From Streptococcus constellatus subsp. constellatus (GTDB lineage: Bacteria; Bacillota; Bacilli; Lactobacillales; Streptococcaceae): a DNA stretch of 64,000 nt. The notes under the pieces are model-generated. The model did no database searches. It saw only the letters and a list, made by a program, of their open reading frames with translations, and was not told the DNA's origin. Below are positions 52,895 to 63,258 of this stretch, piece by piece (position 1 is the first letter of the stretch; every line of letters begins with the position of its first letter). Location: positions 1,674,001-1,738,000 of the forward strand of contig NZ_AP014647.1 in NCBI RefSeq assembly GCF_023167545.1, written 5' to 3'. The position numbers were made by a program, and so were the translations under genes.

Positions 52895-53278
52895 TTATAC
52901 ACGGCGACGTTTTGGAGGACGAGCACCATTGTGTGGCACAGGAGTCACATCACGAATAGCTGTTACTTCAAGACCAGCGGCAGCAAGAGCACGAATAGCT
53001 GACTCACGACCAGAACCTGGACCTTTAACAGTAACTTCAACTGATTTAAGACCGTGTTCTTGTGCAGATTTTGCAGCAGCTTCAGATGCCATTTGGGCAG
53101 CAAATGGTGTAGATTTACGAGAACCTTTAAATCCAAGAGCTCCAGCAGATGACCAAGCAATTGCGTTACCATGCACATCAGTAATCATAACAATAGTGTT
53201 GTTAAATGTAGCGTGAATATGAGCAATACCAGATTCGATATTTTTCTTCACACGACGTTTACGTGTTGGTTTAGCCAA
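52895..53278 (-). CDS. rpsK: Ribosomal protein S11
   Basis: 127-residue small-subunit platform protein. [15 protein letters not shown] and the C-terminal [18 protein letters not shown] are family signatures. Initiates at TTG 53278, with AAGGAGG nine bases upstream. Between rpsM and rpoA. Confidence 0.97.
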
Positions 53279-53297
53279 GACTTTTTACCTCCTTATA

Positions 53298-53663
53298 TTA
53301 TTTTTTCTTACCAGCAATCGCAACAGCTTTCCCTTTACGAGTGCGAGCGTTGTTCTTAGTGTTTTGTCCACGTACAGGAAGTCCACGACGATGACGGATT
53401 CCACGATATGAACCAATTTCCATCAAACGCTTGATGTTTAAGTTTACTTCGCGGCGAAGGTCACCTTCAACTTTGATAGCATCAACTTCACGACGGATAG
53501 CATCTTCCTGATCAGATGTTAAATCTTTCACACGAATATCTTCTGAAACTCCAGCAGCAGCCAAAATTTTCTTAGAAGTTGGAAGACCGATACCGTATAC
53601 ATAAGTAAGTGAAACAACTACACGTTTGTCATTTGGAATATCAACTCCAGCAATACGAGCCAT
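53298..53663 (-). CDS. rpsM: Ribosomal protein S13
   Basis: 121 residues, small-subunit head, contacting tRNA and the 50S bridge. [26 protein letters not shown] at the start and [18 protein letters not shown] at the C-terminus identify it. Follows rpmJ in the alpha cluster; AAAGGAG upstream of ATG. Confidence 0.97.
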
Positions 53664-53678
53664 TTTTTCTCCTTTCTA

Positions 53679-53795
53679 TTATCCTTGACGTTGTTTGTGT
53701 TTTGGGTTTGCTGGGCAAATTACCATAACACGACCATTACGACGAATAACTTTACAGTATTCGCAAATTGGTTTGACCGATGGTCTTACTTTCAT
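53679..53795 (-). CDS. rpmJ: Ribosomal protein L36
   Basis: 38-residue zinc-binding protein: [20 protein letters not shown], then [16 protein letters not shown]. The Cys-Cys-Cys-His set (CEYC, C, H) is intact, so this is the zinc-containing form. Preceded by TGGAGGG. Lies between infA and rpsM as usual. Confidence 0.96.
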
Positions 53796-53819
53796 TTTTT
53801 ATCCCTCCAAGTATTTCGA

Positions 53820-54038
53820 TTATTTAAAGCGGTAGGTGATCCGTCCACGTGTCAAATCATATGGACTCATCTCGACAGTAACACGGTCTCCCGCTAAAAT
53901 ACGAATATAATTTTTACGAATTTTACCAGAAACTGTTGCCAAAATCTGATGTCCATTTTCAAGTTCAACCGTAAACATTGCATTTGGCATGGTATCAACA
54001 ACCTTGCCTTCAACTTCAATCACATCGTCTTTTGCCAC
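53820..54038 (-). CDS. infA: Translation initiation factor IF-1
   Basis: 72-residue S1/OB-fold protein that occupies the ribosomal A site during initiation. Begins at GTG 54038 ([20 protein letters not shown]) with GGGAGG nine bases upstream; [10 protein letters not shown] and [13 protein letters not shown] are typical. A longer in-frame reading to 54080 would run through the ribosome-binding site and is rejected. Between adk and rpmJ. Confidence 0.96.
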   Translation of the reverse strand: MAKDDVIEVEGKVVDTMPNAMFTVELENGHQILATVSGKIRKNYIRILAGDRVTVEMSPYDLTRGRITYRFK

Positions 54039-54154
54039 GCAAAAGCACCTCCCTAAATTTCGATTCGTTCCTCTGGACACAGAGGTAACAATTATAAGTC
54101 AGACTAATTCATTGTATCACTACTTGTCAAATATTGCAAGCTTGAAAAACGCTT

Positions 54155-54793
54155 TTATTTCAAATTCATCAAGACTTTTTCGATGTCAGCAAAGACTGCA
54201 TCAATTTCTTGGTTACCTTGAATATCGTGAACCAAACCTTGAGCGCGATAATGATCAATAATCGGCTGACCTTGTGCAATGTTGACATCCAAACGACGTT
54301 TCACTGTTTCAGGTTTGTCATCTTCACGTTGGTAATAATCTTCTTCATTATAATCTGCTGGTGGATTAAATACTTTATGGAAAGTTTCTCCCGTTTTTTT
54401 ATGAATAATCCGTCCACTCAAGCGCTCTAGTAGACTATTCGGGTCTACTTCAATATTGACAACCCCATCCAAAACAAGACCAAGGGCAGTCAATATCTCA
54501 TCCAACGCATGAGCTTGCTCAATGGTGCGTGGGTAACCGTCTAACAAAAAGCCTTTTTCTTTAATATCATCTTGTGATAGTCGTTCTTTGACAATTCCAT
54601 TGGTCACTTCATCAGGTACTAATTCGCCTTTGTCAATGTATGATTTAGCAAGTACACCCATTTCAGTTTGGTTTGCCATAGCTGCACGAAACATATCTCC
54701 CGTTGAAATATGTACAACACCAAATTTCTCAACGATTTTGGCTGCTTGTGTTCCCTTGCCTGCGCCTGGCAAGCCTATAATCAAAAGATTCAT
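54155..54793 (-). CDS. adk: Adenylate kinase
   Basis: Interconverts ATP plus AMP and 2 ADP. 212 residues: P-loop [12 protein letters not shown] near residue 7, AMP-binding [18 protein letters not shown], then a lid segment ([19 protein letters not shown]) without the four zinc cysteines, as in other streptococci. Follows secY in the spc operon, separated by 243 bases containing a repeat element. Confidence 0.97.
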   Translation of the reverse strand: MNLLIIGLPGAGKGTQAAKIVEKFGVVHISTGDMFRAAMANQTEMGVLAKSYIDKGELVPDEVTNGIVKERLSQDDIKEKGFLLDGYPRTIEQAHALDEILTALGLVLDGVVNIEVDPNSLLERLSGRIIHKKTGETFHKVFNPPADYNEEDYYQREDDKPETVKRRLDVNIAQGQPIIDHYRAQGLVHDIQGNQEIDAVFADIEKVLMNLK

Positions 54794-54870
54794 AATCCTT
54801 CTCCTTTTTTGTTTTTAAACAAATCTATTAATTAACAGCATTTCATAAACTTATTTAAAAACAAAATAGA

Positions 54871-54985
54871 AAGAGTGGGACAGACTTCAGAAAATCTATG
54901 ATTTTCGATTTGCTCTCCCACCCCGCAACATAGTTGATTCAAGATGAAAACAAAAGCTTATTTTCATCATCAACCATTGCGTTCG
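54871..54985 (-). repeat. Dispersed streptococcal-type intergenic repeat between secY and adk
   Basis: Starts GAGTGGGACAGAC and includes CTCCCACCCCGC; further on GTTGAT...GATGAAAA / TTTTCATC...ATCAAC forms a nested stem (54933-54974). The GAGTGGGACAGA ... CTCCCACC ... AGTTGA ... CAACCATTGCG architecture resembles repeats I know from many streptococcal intergenic regions. Family name not assigned. Confidence 0.5.
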
Positions 54986-55036
54986 TTATTTAACGCAAAT
55001 TGCTTTTCAAGTTAAAGTATCTTTCTTTACTTTATT

Positions 55037-56344
55037 CTATTCTGTTGTATTCATAAAGCCAGTATATTTTCTCTTTAGAAGATAACCTTCAAGTTGTTTC
55101 ATTCCTTCAATACCAGTCGCAATAATAATCAACAAACTAGTACCACCCAAAGCAACAGCATCTGTCAATCCAAACAAATCCTTGGCCAAAATCGGTAAAA
55201 TCGAAATAAAGCCTAAGAAAAGTGAACCAACTGTTGCCAAGCGACGAAGCAACTTGGACATGTATTCCTCTGTACCTTTACCAGGACGTACGCCATGGAT
55301 ATAAGCACCACTCTTTTGCAAATTTTCTGCTGTTTTCTCTGGATTGATTTGTACAAATGTATAGAAAAATGTAAACAAAATAATCAGGAGCGCATACATC
55401 GCAATTCCACTTGCCGTTGTGGTTGCAAACAAGGACTGTGCCACTCGAACCCACTGTGCGTTGTGGCCTGTAGCTGTCAAGAATTGGAAGATAGCTGCAG
55501 GTGCAGCTGTGATTGAACTTGCAAAGATAACCGGAATAACACCAGCCGGATTGACTTTTAAAGGAAGATACGAACTAGAAGGCGCCCCTTGAGCAATCTT
55601 TGTATACTGAATTGGAATTTTATATTCTGCCTGTTGAACGAATGTTGTAAAGTAAACAATAAGTAAAACGGCTATAAGCAGAATAGTAACAAAAATGATA
55701 GAGGAAGTAATACGGCTGCTCGGTATATTAACAAAGTAGTCTACATATATACTTTTAATCATTCCTGGGATTGCTGCTACGATACCTGCAAAGATAATCA
55801 TAGAAACACCATTACCATACCCTTTATCTGTAATTTGCTCCCCTAACCAGGTCACAATCATAGAACCCGTTGTTAAAAGAAAGCCAATTAGCAAATACGT
55901 TTGCCAGTTAGGTGTTGCTACTAATTTTGCACTCGATAAGGTATGGAAACCTGCTGTAATACCAATAGATTGAACAAATGCCAAAACTAAGGAAATATAG
56001 CGCGTTGCTTGATTTAACTTTCTTCGTCCAACCTCGCCTTGTTTTCCCCATTCTACAAATTTAGGTAAAATATCCATTTGGAGTAGTTGTACAACAATGG
56101 ATGCGGTAATGTAAGGACTAACTCCCAATGCAAAAACTGAGAAATTCCGCAATGCATTACCTGAGACAAGACTAAGCATGTTTAGAAAGGAAAGCCCATT
56201 AAGAGCTTGCAAGCTTTTGGCATTAACACCCGGAACAGTAATCGTCGTTCCAATTCTAAATACTAATACAATGAAAATTGTAAATAGAATTTTAGAACGG
56301 ACTTGTTTAATTTTTAATGCATCTTTTAATAGTTTAAAAAACAT
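55037..56344 (-). CDS. secY: Preprotein translocase subunit SecY
   Basis: Channel-forming subunit of the Sec translocon, 435 residues with ten membrane helices. MFFKLLKDALKIKQVRSKIL at the start, the plug region near residues 55-75 and the conserved QKSGAYIHGVRPGKGTEEYM-like loop (KSGAYIHGVRPGKGTEEYM) between helices 8 and 9 are present. Follows rplO by 12 bases in the spc operon. Confidence 0.98.
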   Translation of the reverse strand: MFFKLLKDALKIKQVRSKILFTIFIVLVFRIGTTITVPGVNAKSLQALNGLSFLNMLSLVSGNALRNFSVFALGVSPYITASIVVQLLQMDILPKFVEWGKQGEVGRRKLNQATRYISLVLAFVQSIGITAGFHTLSSAKLVATPNWQTYLLIGFLLTTGSMIVTWLGEQITDKGYGNGVSMIIFAGIVAAIPGMIKSIYVDYFVNIPSSRITSSIIFVTILLIAVLLIVYFTTFVQQAEYKIPIQYTKIAQGAPSSSYLPLKVNPAGVIPVIFASSITAAPAAIFQFLTATGHNAQWVRVAQSLFATTTASGIAMYALLIILFTFFYTFVQINPEKTAENLQKSGAYIHGVRPGKGTEEYMSKLLRRLATVGSLFLGFISILPILAKDLFGLTDAVALGGTSLLIIIATGIEGMKQLEGYLLKRKYTGFMNTTE

Positions 56345-56356
56345 AGGTCACCCCAC

Positions 56357-56797
56357 TTAGATGACTTCCGCTGAACCACCTTTAGCAGTGATAGCTTCTT
56401 CGGCTGATTTAGAAAATTTAGCTGCTTTAACAGTCAATTTCTTCGTTAATTCACCATTACCAAGAATCTTAACACCAGATTTTTCAGCTTTTACAATTCC
56501 TGCTTCAACAAGAACAACTGGAGTTACTTCTGTTCCATCTTTAAAAACATTCAATTGATCAAGATTGACAATTGCATATTCTTTACGATTGATGTTTAAG
56601 AAACCACGTTTTGGCATACGACGGAACAATGGTGTTTGTCCACCTTCAAAGCCAAGACGAACTTTTCCACCACTACGAGCTTTTTGACCTTTTTGACCGC
56701 GGCCAGAAGTTTTACCATTACCTGATGAAGTACCACGACCAACACGATTGCGGACTTTACGAGAACCTGTAGCAGGTTGTAATTCATGAAGTTTCAT
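56357..56797 (-). CDS. rplO: Ribosomal protein L15
   Basis: 146-residue large-subunit protein. [20 protein letters not shown] and the Gly/Arg-rich [20 protein letters not shown] extension are typical, with [18 protein letters not shown] following. Between rpmD and secY; 160 bases of hairpin-bearing spacer separate it from rpmD. Confidence 0.97.
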   Translation of the reverse strand: MKLHELQPATGSRKVRNRVGRGTSSGNGKTSGRGQKGQKARSGGKVRLGFEGGQTPLFRRMPKRGFLNINRKEYAIVNLDQLNVFKDGTEVTPVVLVEAGIVKAEKSGVKILGNGELTKKLTVKAAKFSKSAEEAITAKGGSAEVI

Positions 56798-56835
56798 TAT
56801 TATTTTCTCCTCTTTTGTAAAATGCTAGCGCTCGC

Positions 56836-56938
56836 AGCAGGGAAAAGGTGTCCCTACTGCAAACTCGCCTATACACATATTTAGTTTTAGGGGCTGAGAA
56901 ATTTCTCCCATCCCCTAATTTATTTTCAAGTTAAAGTT
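56836..56938 (-). repeat. Hairpin-rich insert in the rpmD-rplO spacer
   Basis: Two stems: GCAGCAGGGA / TCCCTACTGC (56836-56862) and TTAGGGG...GAGAAATTTCTC...CCCCTAA (56886-56918). The 15-mer TTTTCAAGTTAAAGT at 56923-56937 also occurs at 55004-55018, about 20 bases after the secY stop, suggesting shared repeat material. Confidence 0.5.
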
Positions 56939-56957
56939 TTGCAGCAAAAATTTTTGC

Positions 56958-57140
56958 TTACTTTACTTCTTCAACAGTTATCAAATGAGAAACAGCTGTA
57001 ATCATACCACGAACGGCAGCATTGTCTTCTTTGATAACTGAGCTGTTCAATTTGCCAAGTCCAAGTGCTACAACAGTTTTACGTTGTGACGGGATGCGTC
57101 CGATTGGAGACTTAGTCAAAGTAATTTTAATTTGAGCCAT
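56958..57140 (-). CDS. rpmD: Ribosomal protein L30
   Basis: 60 residues from ATG 57140: [27 protein letters not shown] start, ending [16 protein letters not shown] precedes the ATG. A longer reading into rpsE (to 57194) is not needed. Between rpsE and rplO. Confidence 0.96.
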   Translation of the reverse strand: MAQIKITLTKSPIGRIPSQRKTVVALGLGKLNSSVIKEDNAAVRGMITAVSHLITVEEVK

Positions 57141-57153
57141 GTTATCTCCTTTC

Positions 57154-57648
57154 TTATGCCAAGTCAGAAACTGAAATACCACGAAGGGCAGCAACTTCTT
57201 CAGCGCGTTTTAATTGTTTCAAACCTTCAACAGTTGCACGAACAATGTTGATTGGAGTGTTAGAGCCAAGCGATTTAGATGTTACATCTGCCACACCTGC
57301 CAATTCGATAACGGCACGAACAGCGCCGCCAGCAGCAACTCCAGAACCTTCTACAGCTGGTTTCAACAATACTTTAGCTCCACCAAATTCTGAAAGAACT
57401 TCGTGAGGAATTGTTGTGCCAACCATTGGTACTTCAATCAAATTTTTCTTCGCATCTTCAACTGCCTTGCGAATAGCTTCTGGTACTTCTTGAGCTTTAC
57501 CAGTACCGAAGCCTACACGACCATTACGGTCACCGACAACTACAAGAGCTGCAAAACGAAGACGACGTCCACCTTTAACAACTTTAGTAACACGGTTAAT
57601 CGCAACTACGCGTTCTTCAAGTTCAACTGCATTGTCTTTAAATGCCAT
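57154..57648 (-). CDS. rpsE: Ribosomal protein S5
   Basis: 164-residue small-subunit protein important for decoding accuracy. [20 protein letters not shown] and [20 protein letters not shown] form the RNA-binding N-terminal domain. The spectinomycin-relevant loop (VVKGGRR) is wild type as far as seen. Between rplR and rpmD. Confidence 0.97.
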   Translation of the reverse strand: MAFKDNAVELEERVVAINRVTKVVKGGRRLRFAALVVVGDRNGRVGFGTGKAQEVPEAIRKAVEDAKKNLIEVPMVGTTIPHEVLSEFGGAKVLLKPAVEGSGVAAGGAVRAVIELAGVADVTSKSLGSNTPINIVRATVEGLKQLKRAEEVAALRGISVSDLA

Positions 57649-57666
57649 TTTCTAGTGTCCTCCCTA

Positions 57667-58023
57667 TTAGAATTTCAATCCGTTTTCACGAGCTGCATCA
57701 GCCAAAGCTTTTACACGTCCGTGATAGAGATATCCACCGCGGTCAAACACCACTTCAGAAATACCTTTAGCAACTGCACGTTCAGCAACGAGTTTACCAA
57801 CAACAACGGCTTGTTCAGTCTTAGTTCCTTTTGAAACTTCTTTGTCAAGAGTTGAAGCGCTTGCGAGCGTTACACCCGCTACGTCATCAATTACTTGAGC
57901 GTAGATGCCTGTATTAGAACGAAAAACGTTCAAACGTGGGCGATCAGCAGTTCCAGAGAGTTTTCCGCGAACGCGACGATGGCGTTTTTGGCGGACTTTG
58001 TTTTTATCTGGTTTCGAAATCAC
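57667..58023 (-). CDS. rplR: Ribosomal protein L18
   Basis: 118 residues, binds 5S rRNA. Start is GTG 58023 ([20 protein letters not shown]) with AGAGGTG at good spacing, matching streptococcal homologues; a GTG nine bases earlier lies in the ribosome-binding site. Ends [16 protein letters not shown]. Between rplF and rpsE. Confidence 0.96.
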   Translation of the reverse strand: MISKPDKNKVRQKRHRRVRGKLSGTADRPRLNVFRSNTGIYAQVIDDVAGVTLASASTLDKEVSKGTKTEQAVVVGKLVAERAVAKGISEVVFDRGGYLYHGRVKALADAARENGLKF

Positions 58024-58104
58024 AATTTTCACCTCTTAATTTTATTGTGTGCCTAAGCACAAAGTTGGAAATAATTATTTCGGTTGAAGAACAACCGTTT
58101 AACA

Positions 58105-58641
58105 TTATTTACCTGTTTTACCTTCTTTACGGCGAACAAATTCACCAACGTAGCGGATACCTTTACCTTTATATGGTTCTGGAGCACGCAGACTACGAAT
58201 GTAAGCAGCAGTTTGCCCTACTACTTCTTTTGAAATTCCACTCACAACAATAGTCGTTGGATTTGGAAGTTCAAAAGTAATACCTTCAGGAGCTTCTACT
58301 TCATCTGGATGCGATTTACCAACTGAAAGCACAAGCTTTTTCCCTTGAAGTTGAGCACGGTAACCAACCCCGCGCATTTCAAGTTCTTTCTTGAAGCCTT
58401 CTGAGACACCATGAACCATGTTGTTCAAAAGGGCACGAGTTGTTCCGTGAATTGTTTTCATTTCTTTTGTATCGTTTGGACGGTGAAGTGTTAATTCTGT
58501 TCCTTCCACACGGATTTCAATATCTTTTGAGAACGTACGAGTGAGTTCTCCTTTAGGTCCTTTTACAGTTACTACGTTGTCCTTGTTGGTCAATTCAACA
58601 CCAGCAGGCAATGGAATAACTTTATTACCAATACGTGACAT
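58105..58641 (-). CDS. rplF: Ribosomal protein L6
   Basis: 178-residue protein near the factor-binding site. [20 protein letters not shown] and the C-terminal [21 protein letters not shown] are family signatures. Followed by rplR after 81 bases and preceded by a structured spacer after rpsH. Confidence 0.97.
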   Translation of the reverse strand: MSRIGNKVIPLPAGVELTNKDNVVTVKGPKGELTRTFSKDIEIRVEGTELTLHRPNDTKEMKTIHGTTRALLNNMVHGVSEGFKKELEMRGVGYRAQLQGKKLVLSVGKSHPDEVEAPEGITFELPNPTTIVVSGISKEVVGQTAAYIRSLRAPEPYKGKGIRYVGEFVRRKEGKTGK

Positions 58642-58739
58642 GTTATTTTTCTCCTGTTAGATTATCAAGCCGCAAAGCGACTAGTTTTCACGGGGTTAAA
58701 GATACTTATTGTGTTCAATAGCTAAATTGAACACGCTCT

Positions 58740-58813
58740 AAGAACTGTGCAAAATAGATAAGTTGGCTGTTTTGTAAACAAACTGCTCCAACTTCCTAAT
58801 TTTGCTTTGTTCT
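58740..58813 (-). repeat. Large imperfect hairpin in the rpsH-rplF spacer
   Basis: AAGAAC...GCAAAAT...AAGTTGG pairs with CCAACTT...ATTTTGC...GTTCTT over 74 bases, with internal bulges. A smaller repeat GTTCAAT / ATTGAAC lies at 58712-58731. Operon spacers here are usually short, so this looks like inserted repeat material. Confidence 0.5.
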
Positions 58814-58835
58814 TTACGAGCTTTGTATCTTAATT

Positions 58836-59234
58836 TTACCAAACGTAGGCGATTACTTCCCCACCAACATTCTTTTGACGTGCTTCCTTATCGGTCAACA
58901 AGCCTTCAGATGTTGAAATGATTGCAATTCCAAGTCCATTTAAAACTTTTGGAAGATCTTCACGTTTTTTATAAACACGAAGCCCTGGAGTTGAAATACG
59001 TTTCAAACCAGTGATTACTTTTCCACCGTTTTGATCGTATTTCAAGAATACACGAATAACACCTTGTTTGTCATCTTCAATGTACTCAACGTTTTTCACA
59101 AAACCTTCGCGTTTAAGAATTTCAGCAATTCCTTTTTTAATGTTTGAAGCAGGTACTTCCAACACTTCGTGTTTTGCTTGGTTCGCATTACGAATACGTG
59201 TTAAAAAGTCTGCAATTGGGTCAGTCATAACCAT
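58836..59234 (-). CDS. rpsH: Ribosomal protein S8
   Basis: 132-residue protein binding 16S helix 21 and, in many bacteria, its own spc operon m[23 protein letters not shown] and [20 protein letters not shown] are typical. Between rpsZ (S14) and rplF. Confidence 0.97.
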   Translation of the reverse strand: MVMTDPIADFLTRIRNANQAKHEVLEVPASNIKKGIAEILKREGFVKNVEYIEDDKQGVIRVFLKYDQNGGKVITGLKRISTPGLRVYKKREDLPKVLNGLGIAIISTSEGLLTDKEARQKNVGGEVIAYVW

Positions 59235-59286
59235 TTTTATTTTCTCCTCTTACTAGTAGTTTGAAGCTTTCACTTGCTAGTTAATA

Positions 59287-59399
59287 CATGATATAGAGAG
59301 CGTGACAGCTTTGGCAAAAAAGACCAATTTGCTTTGGAGCATCGCTCCTGCATCAAACTTCCTATTTTTACTGCGTTCTCTTAACGCTCTCACATCATA
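59287..59399 (-). repeat. Stem-loop insert in the rpsZ-rpsH spacer
   Basis: Outer arms TGATATAGAGAGCGT and ACGCTCTCACATCA pair (with small mismatches) around ~85 bases; inside is GGAGC-ATC-GCTCC. Comparable in design to the other spacer inserts of this operon. Confidence 0.5.
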
Positions 59400-59402
59400 A
59401 TA

Positions 59403-59588
59403 TTACCAAGATGCTTTGGTAACGCCTGGAATTTGTCCTTTGTATGCCAATTCACGGAAGCAAACACGGCAAAGTTTAAATTTGCGGTAAACAGAATGTG
59501 GACGACCACAACGTTCGCAACGAGTGTAAGCTTGCGTAGAGAACTTCGCTGAGCGTTTGTTCTTAGCAATCATTGATTTTTTAGCCAA
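59403..59588 (-). CDS. rpsZ: Ribosomal protein S14 type Z
   Basis: 61 residues with a CxxC...CxxC zinc ribbon ([20 protein letters not shown]), the short zinc-binding form of S14. AGGAGG lies upstream of ATG 59588. Between rplE and rpsH. A zinc-free paralogue is often encoded elsewhere; none is in this window. Confidence 0.96.
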   Translation of the reverse strand: MAKKSMIAKNKRSAKFSTQAYTRCERCGRPHSVYRKFKLCRVCFRELAYKGQIPGVTKASW

Positions 59589-59605
59589 TTTATTTACCTC
59601 CTAGA

Positions 59606-60148
59606 TTATTTTGCAAAAGGCATTCCAAGGCCTGTAAGCAATTCACGTGATTCTTCATCGGTGTTAGCAGTTGTTACGATAACGATATCTAGACCGCGTG
59701 TCTTATCAACATCATCAAAGCTAATTTCTGGGAAAATCAACTGTTCTTTCACACCAAGTGTATAGTTTCCACGTCCATCAAATGATTTTGTTGGAACTCC
59801 GTGGAAGTCACGAACACGTGGAAGCGATACAGTAACCAATTTATCCAAAAACTCATACATACGTTCACCACGAAGAGTTACTTTAGCACCGATCGCTACA
59901 CCTTCACGAAGACGGAAGCCGGCGATTGATTTTTTAGCTTTAGTAATAAGTGGTTTTTGACCTGAGATCAGAGCAAGCTCTTCAGCAGCTTTTTCAAGAT
60001 TTTTAGCGTTTGAAACAGCGTCACCAACACCCATGTTCAAAACGATTTTATCCACTTTTGGCACAGCCATAACAGATGAGTAGTTGAACTTTTCAGTCAA
60101 AGCAGGAACTACTTCATTAAGATATTTTTCTTTTAAACGATTAGCCAT
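59606..60148 (-). CDS. rplE: Ribosomal protein L5
   Basis: 180-residue protein binding 5S rRNA and contacting P-site t[24 protein letters not shown] and [20 protein letters not shown] are family signatures. Follows rplX by 23 bases. Confidence 0.97.
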   Translation of the reverse strand: MANRLKEKYLNEVVPALTEKFNYSSVMAVPKVDKIVLNMGVGDAVSNAKNLEKAAEELALISGQKPLITKAKKSIAGFRLREGVAIGAKVTLRGERMYEFLDKLVTVSLPRVRDFHGVPTKSFDGRGNYTLGVKEQLIFPEISFDDVDKTRGLDIVIVTTANTDEESRELLTGLGMPFAK

Positions 60149-60171
60149 TATACTTCTCCTTTCCTTCGTGA

Positions 60172-60477
60172 TTAGTCAAGCACTTCGCCTGATTTTTTAT
60201 TGTAACGAACTTTTTTGCCGTCTACAAACTTGTAGCCAACACGCCCTGCAACACCATTTTTGTCCAACACTTGAACGTTAGATACATGGATTGGTGCTTC
60301 TTTTTCTACGATAGCACCTTGAGGGTTTTCATTATTAGGTTTTTGGTGTTTCTTGATGATGTTTACACCTTCAACAACAACTTTATTTACCTTTGGAAGT
60401 GCGGCAATGACTTTGGCTTCAACACCTTTGTCCTTACCAGCAATCACGCGAACTTTGTCGCCAGTTTTTACAAACAT
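60172..60477 (-). CDS. rplX: Ribosomal protein L24
   Basis: 101-residue assembly-initiator protein with a KOW motif: [20 protein letters not shown] near the N-terminus. AAAGGAG precedes ATG 60477. Between rplN and rplE; a 76-base spacer after rplN holds a short repeat (CCCTATCT...AGATAGGG). Confidence 0.97.
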   Translation of the reverse strand: MFVKTGDKVRVIAGKDKGVEAKVIAALPKVNKVVVEGVNIIKKHQKPNNENPQGAIVEKEAPIHVSNVQVLDKNGVAGRVGYKFVDGKKVRYNKKSGEVLD

Positions 60478-60553
60478 TGGTTTCTCCTTTGATTTCTTAC
60501 GCCTTGATAGGCACCCTATCTAATCAAAGATAGGGGACTTAGTTTGTTTGAGA

Positions 60554-60922
60554 TTAAAGTACTTCTGGGGCAAGTGACACAATCTTCATGAATCCACCTT
60601 CACGCAATTCACGTGCAACTGGACCAAAGATACGAGTTCCGCGAGGAGTTTTATCATCACGGATAATCACTGCAGCGTTTTCGTCGAATTTGATGTATGA
60701 ACCATCTTTACGACGAGCACCTGATTTAGTACGAACGATAACCGCTTTTACAACGTCACCTTTTTTAACCGTACCACCAGGAGTAGCTTGTTTTACAGAT
60801 GCAACGATGACATCACCAATGCTAGCGAATTTGCGTTTTGAACCACCAAGAACTTTGATTGTCAAGATTTCGCGGGCACCGCTGTTGTCAGCAACTTTCA
60901 AACGAGTTTCTGTTTGAATCAT
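60554..60922 (-). CDS. rplN: Ribosomal protein L14
   Basis: 122 residues, at the subunit interface. [20 protein letters not shown] and the C-terminal [20 protein letters not shown] are typical. Between rpsQ and rplX. Confidence 0.97.
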   Translation of the reverse strand: MIQTETRLKVADNSGAREILTIKVLGGSKRKFASIGDVIVASVKQATPGGTVKKGDVVKAVIVRTKSGARRKDGSYIKFDENAAVIIRDDKTPRGTRIFGPVARELREGGFMKIVSLAPEVL

Positions 60923-60947
60923 TTAAGTTTTCTCCTTTCAGGTAAGA

Positions 60948-61208
60948 TTAGATAATAACAGCTTCTTCTACAACTTCTACAAGACGGAAGCGTTTTGTAG
61001 CTGAAAGCGGACGAGTTTCCATGATACGAACGATGTCGCCTTCTTTAGCGATGTTATTTTCATCATGTGCTTTGTATTTTTTAGAGTAGTTAATACGCTT
61101 ACCATAGACTGGGTGGTTACGTTTAGTTTCAACTACAACTGTGATTGTTTTATCCATCTTGTCAGAAACAACGCGTCCAACAAGAGTTTTACGTTGATTA
61201 CGTTCCAT
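60948..61208 (-). CDS. rpsQ: Ribosomal protein S17
   Basis: 86-residue OB-fold protein binding 16S r[23 protein letters not shown] and MKTR-like [17 protein letters not shown] are present. Between rpmC and rplN. Confidence 0.97.
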   Translation of the reverse strand: MERNQRKTLVGRVVSDKMDKTITVVVETKRNHPVYGKRINYSKKYKAHDENNIAKEGDIVRIMETRPLSATKRFRLVEVVEEAVII

Positions 61209-61235
61209 TTTAGAATTTCTCCTTTCCCAAGTCTA

Positions 61236-61442
61236 TTACTTAACTTCTGATTGAACAGTTTTGATACGAGCGATTTGTTTTTTCACTTCTTTCAAGCGTG
61301 CGGTTTGTTCTAATTGACCCGCTGCTGCTTGGAAACGAAGTTCAAACAATTCTTTCTTTAATTCATTTTCACGCTTCGCGAGTTCTTCTTGAGAAAGACC
61401 ACGAAGTTCTTTAACAAATTCTTTTACTTCATTAAGTTTCAT
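61236..61442 (-). CDS. rpmC: Ribosomal protein L29
   Basis: 68-residue two-helix protein at the exit tunnel, docking site area for SRP and trigger factor. [20 protein letters not shown] and the C-terminal [12 protein letters not shown] are typical. Ten bases after rplP. Confidence 0.97.
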   Translation of the reverse strand: MKLNEVKEFVKELRGLSQEELAKRENELKKELFELRFQAAAGQLEQTARLKEVKKQIARIKTVQSEVK

Positions 61443-61451
61443 GCCTTCTCC

Positions 61452-61865
61452 TTATTCAGCTTCACGTTTTACGAATTTTGTTTTAACTGGTAATTTGTGG
61501 CTTGCAAGACGAAGGGCTTCACGAGCAACTTCTTCTGATACACCAGCGATTTCAAACATCACTTTGCCACGTTTAACGGGTGCAACCCAACCTTCTGGAG
61601 CACCTTTCCCAGATCCCATACGCACACCGATAGCTTTGGCAGTGTATGATTTATGTGGGAAGATTTTAATCCAAACTTTACCACCACGTTTCATGTAACG
61701 CGTCATAGCGATACGGGCAGCTTCGATTTGGCGGTTTGTGATCCAATGGCTAGTAGTTGCTTGAAGACCATATTCTCCAAATGCTACTTCTTTACCACCT
61801 TTAGCTTCACCGCGCATTTTACCACGAAATTCGCGACGGTGTTTAACACGTTTAGGTACTAACAT
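61452..61865 (-). CDS. rplP: Ribosomal protein L16
   Basis: 137 residues, near the A site and the target of evernimicin/avilamycin resistance mutations. [20 protein letters not shown] and GRGK-type [20 protein letters not shown] are typical. Overlaps nothing; three bases after rpsC, so translation is probably coupled. Confidence 0.97.
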   Translation of the reverse strand: MLVPKRVKHRREFRGKMRGEAKGGKEVAFGEYGLQATTSHWITNRQIEAARIAMTRYMKRGGKVWIKIFPHKSYTAKAIGVRMGSGKGAPEGWVAPVKRGKVMFEIAGVSEEVAREALRLASHKLPVKTKFVKREAE

Positions 61866-61868
61866 TGG

Positions 61869-62522
61869 TTATTTACCTCCTTTAGTGTTTTTACGAGCCG
61901 GAAGAACTTCTCCGCGGTAAATCCAAACTTTAACACCAAGTTTACCGTAAGTAGTATCTGCTTCTTCCCAAGCGTAGTCAATATCTGCGCGAAGTGTGTG
62001 AAGTGGAACAGTTCCTTCAGAATATCCTTCTGCACGAGCGATATCTGCACCGTTCAAACGACCAGATACTTGAGTTTTAATCCCTTTAGCACCAGCACGC
62101 ATAGTACGTTGGATAGCTTGTTTTTGAGCACGGCGGAAAGCAACACGTTGCTCTAACTGGCGAGCAATACCTTCACCAACAAGATGAGCATCTAAATCTG
62201 GTGATTTGATTTCAATGATGTTGATGTGGACTTGTTTTCTAGTCAATTTGTTAAGTTTTGCACGAAGTGCATCAACGTTTGCACCACCTTTACCGATAAC
62301 CATACCTGGTTTGGCAGTGTGAAGGGAAACATTTACTTTGTTTACTGCGCGTTCGATTTCAATAGTTGAAACAGCTGCGTCAGCTAATTCTTTTTGAATG
62401 AATTTACGGATTGCAAGATCTTCATGAAGGTAATCCGCGTATTCTTTTTCAGCATACCATTTGGCATCCCAGTCACGGATGATACCGACACGCATACCTA
62501 TTGGATGTACTTTTTGACCCAC
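61869..62522 (-). CDS. rpsC: Ribosomal protein S3
   Basis: 217-residue protein at the mRNA entry tunnel with helicase activity. [20 protein letters not shown], the KH domain [17 protein letters not shown] and the C-terminal [16 protein letters not shown] identify it. Between rplV and rplP; start with AAGGAGG upstream. Confidence 0.97.
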   Translation of the reverse strand: MGQKVHPIGMRVGIIRDWDAKWYAEKEYADYLHEDLAIRKFIQKELADAAVSTIEIERAVNKVNVSLHTAKPGMVIGKGGANVDALRAKLNKLTRKQVHINIIEIKSPDLDAHLVGEGIARQLEQRVAFRRAQKQAIQRTMRAGAKGIKTQVSGRLNGADIARAEGYSEGTVPLHTLRADIDYAWEEADTTYGKLGVKVWIYRGEVLPARKNTKGGK

Positions 62523-62534
62523 GATTTTACCTCC

Positions 62535-62879
62535 TTATTTTTCTGCAACAACCACTGTGATGTGGCCAGTGCGTTTGTTGATTGGTGAAGCTGAACCTTT
62601 CGCACGTGGACGGAAACGTTTCATGGTTGGTCCTTCGTTTGCGTAAGCTTCAGATACTACCAAGTTTGCTTTTTCCAAACCAAAGTTGTTTTCTGCGTTA
62701 GCGATTGCTGAATTGAGCACTTTTTCGATAATGCCAGCAGCTTTGTTTGGAGTGAATTTCAAGATTGCGATTGCGTCAGCGACATCTTTCCCACGGATAT
62801 TGTCCAAAACCAGACGAGATTTGCGAGGGGAAACGCGCACTGTACGAGCCATTGCTTTAGCTGAAGTAATTTCTGCCAT
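62535..62879 (-). CDS. rplV: Ribosomal protein L22
   Basis: 114 residues, lining the exit tunnel with a beta-hairpin that reaches the macrolide site. [20 protein letters not shown] and the [20 protein letters not shown] loop are intact with no insertion of the kind linked to macrolide resistance. Between rpsS and rpsC. Confidence 0.97.
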   Translation of the reverse strand: MAEITSAKAMARTVRVSPRKSRLVLDNIRGKDVADAIAILKFTPNKAAGIIEKVLNSAIANAENNFGLEKANLVVSEAYANEGPTMKRFRPRAKGSASPINKRTGHITVVVAEK

Positions 62880-62893
62880 GTCCTTCTCCTCTC

Positions 62894-63172
62894 TTATCTA
62901 CGTGTCTTCTTATCGTCAGCTGCGTGACCCTTGTAAGTACGAGTTGGCGCAAACTCACCAAGCTTGTGACCTACCATGTCTTCCTGAATATATACAGGTA
63001 CATGCTTGCGGCCGTCATAGACTGCGATTGTATATCCGATGAAACTTGGGAAGATCGTTGAACGACGTGACCAAGTTTTGATGACTTTTTTCTTTTCGTC
63101 GTTGGCTTGAGCTTCAACTTTCTTCATCAAATGCTCATCGACGAAAGGTCCTTTTTTAAGACTGCGTCCCAT
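62894..63172 (-). CDS. rpsS: Ribosomal protein S19
   Basis: 92-residue head protein that contacts S13. [20 protein letters not shown] and [20 protein letters not shown] are typical. Between rplB and rplV. Confidence 0.97.
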
Positions 63173-63212
63173 TTTTATATTTTCTCCTTTAAAATAAGTA
63201 CCACAGCGGCCT

Positions 63213-63229
63213 GCGCTGCTAAGCAGCGC
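63213..63229. repeat. Palindrome in the rplB-rpsS spacer
   Basis: GCGCTGCT-A-AGCAGCGC, a near-perfect 8-bp palindrome, sits in an 86-base spacer with locally higher GC. No U-run follows; processing or pausing role possible. Confidence 0.5.
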
Positions 63230-63258
63230 TACCGAGCTGGCGGATAGATTGTTTTAGA

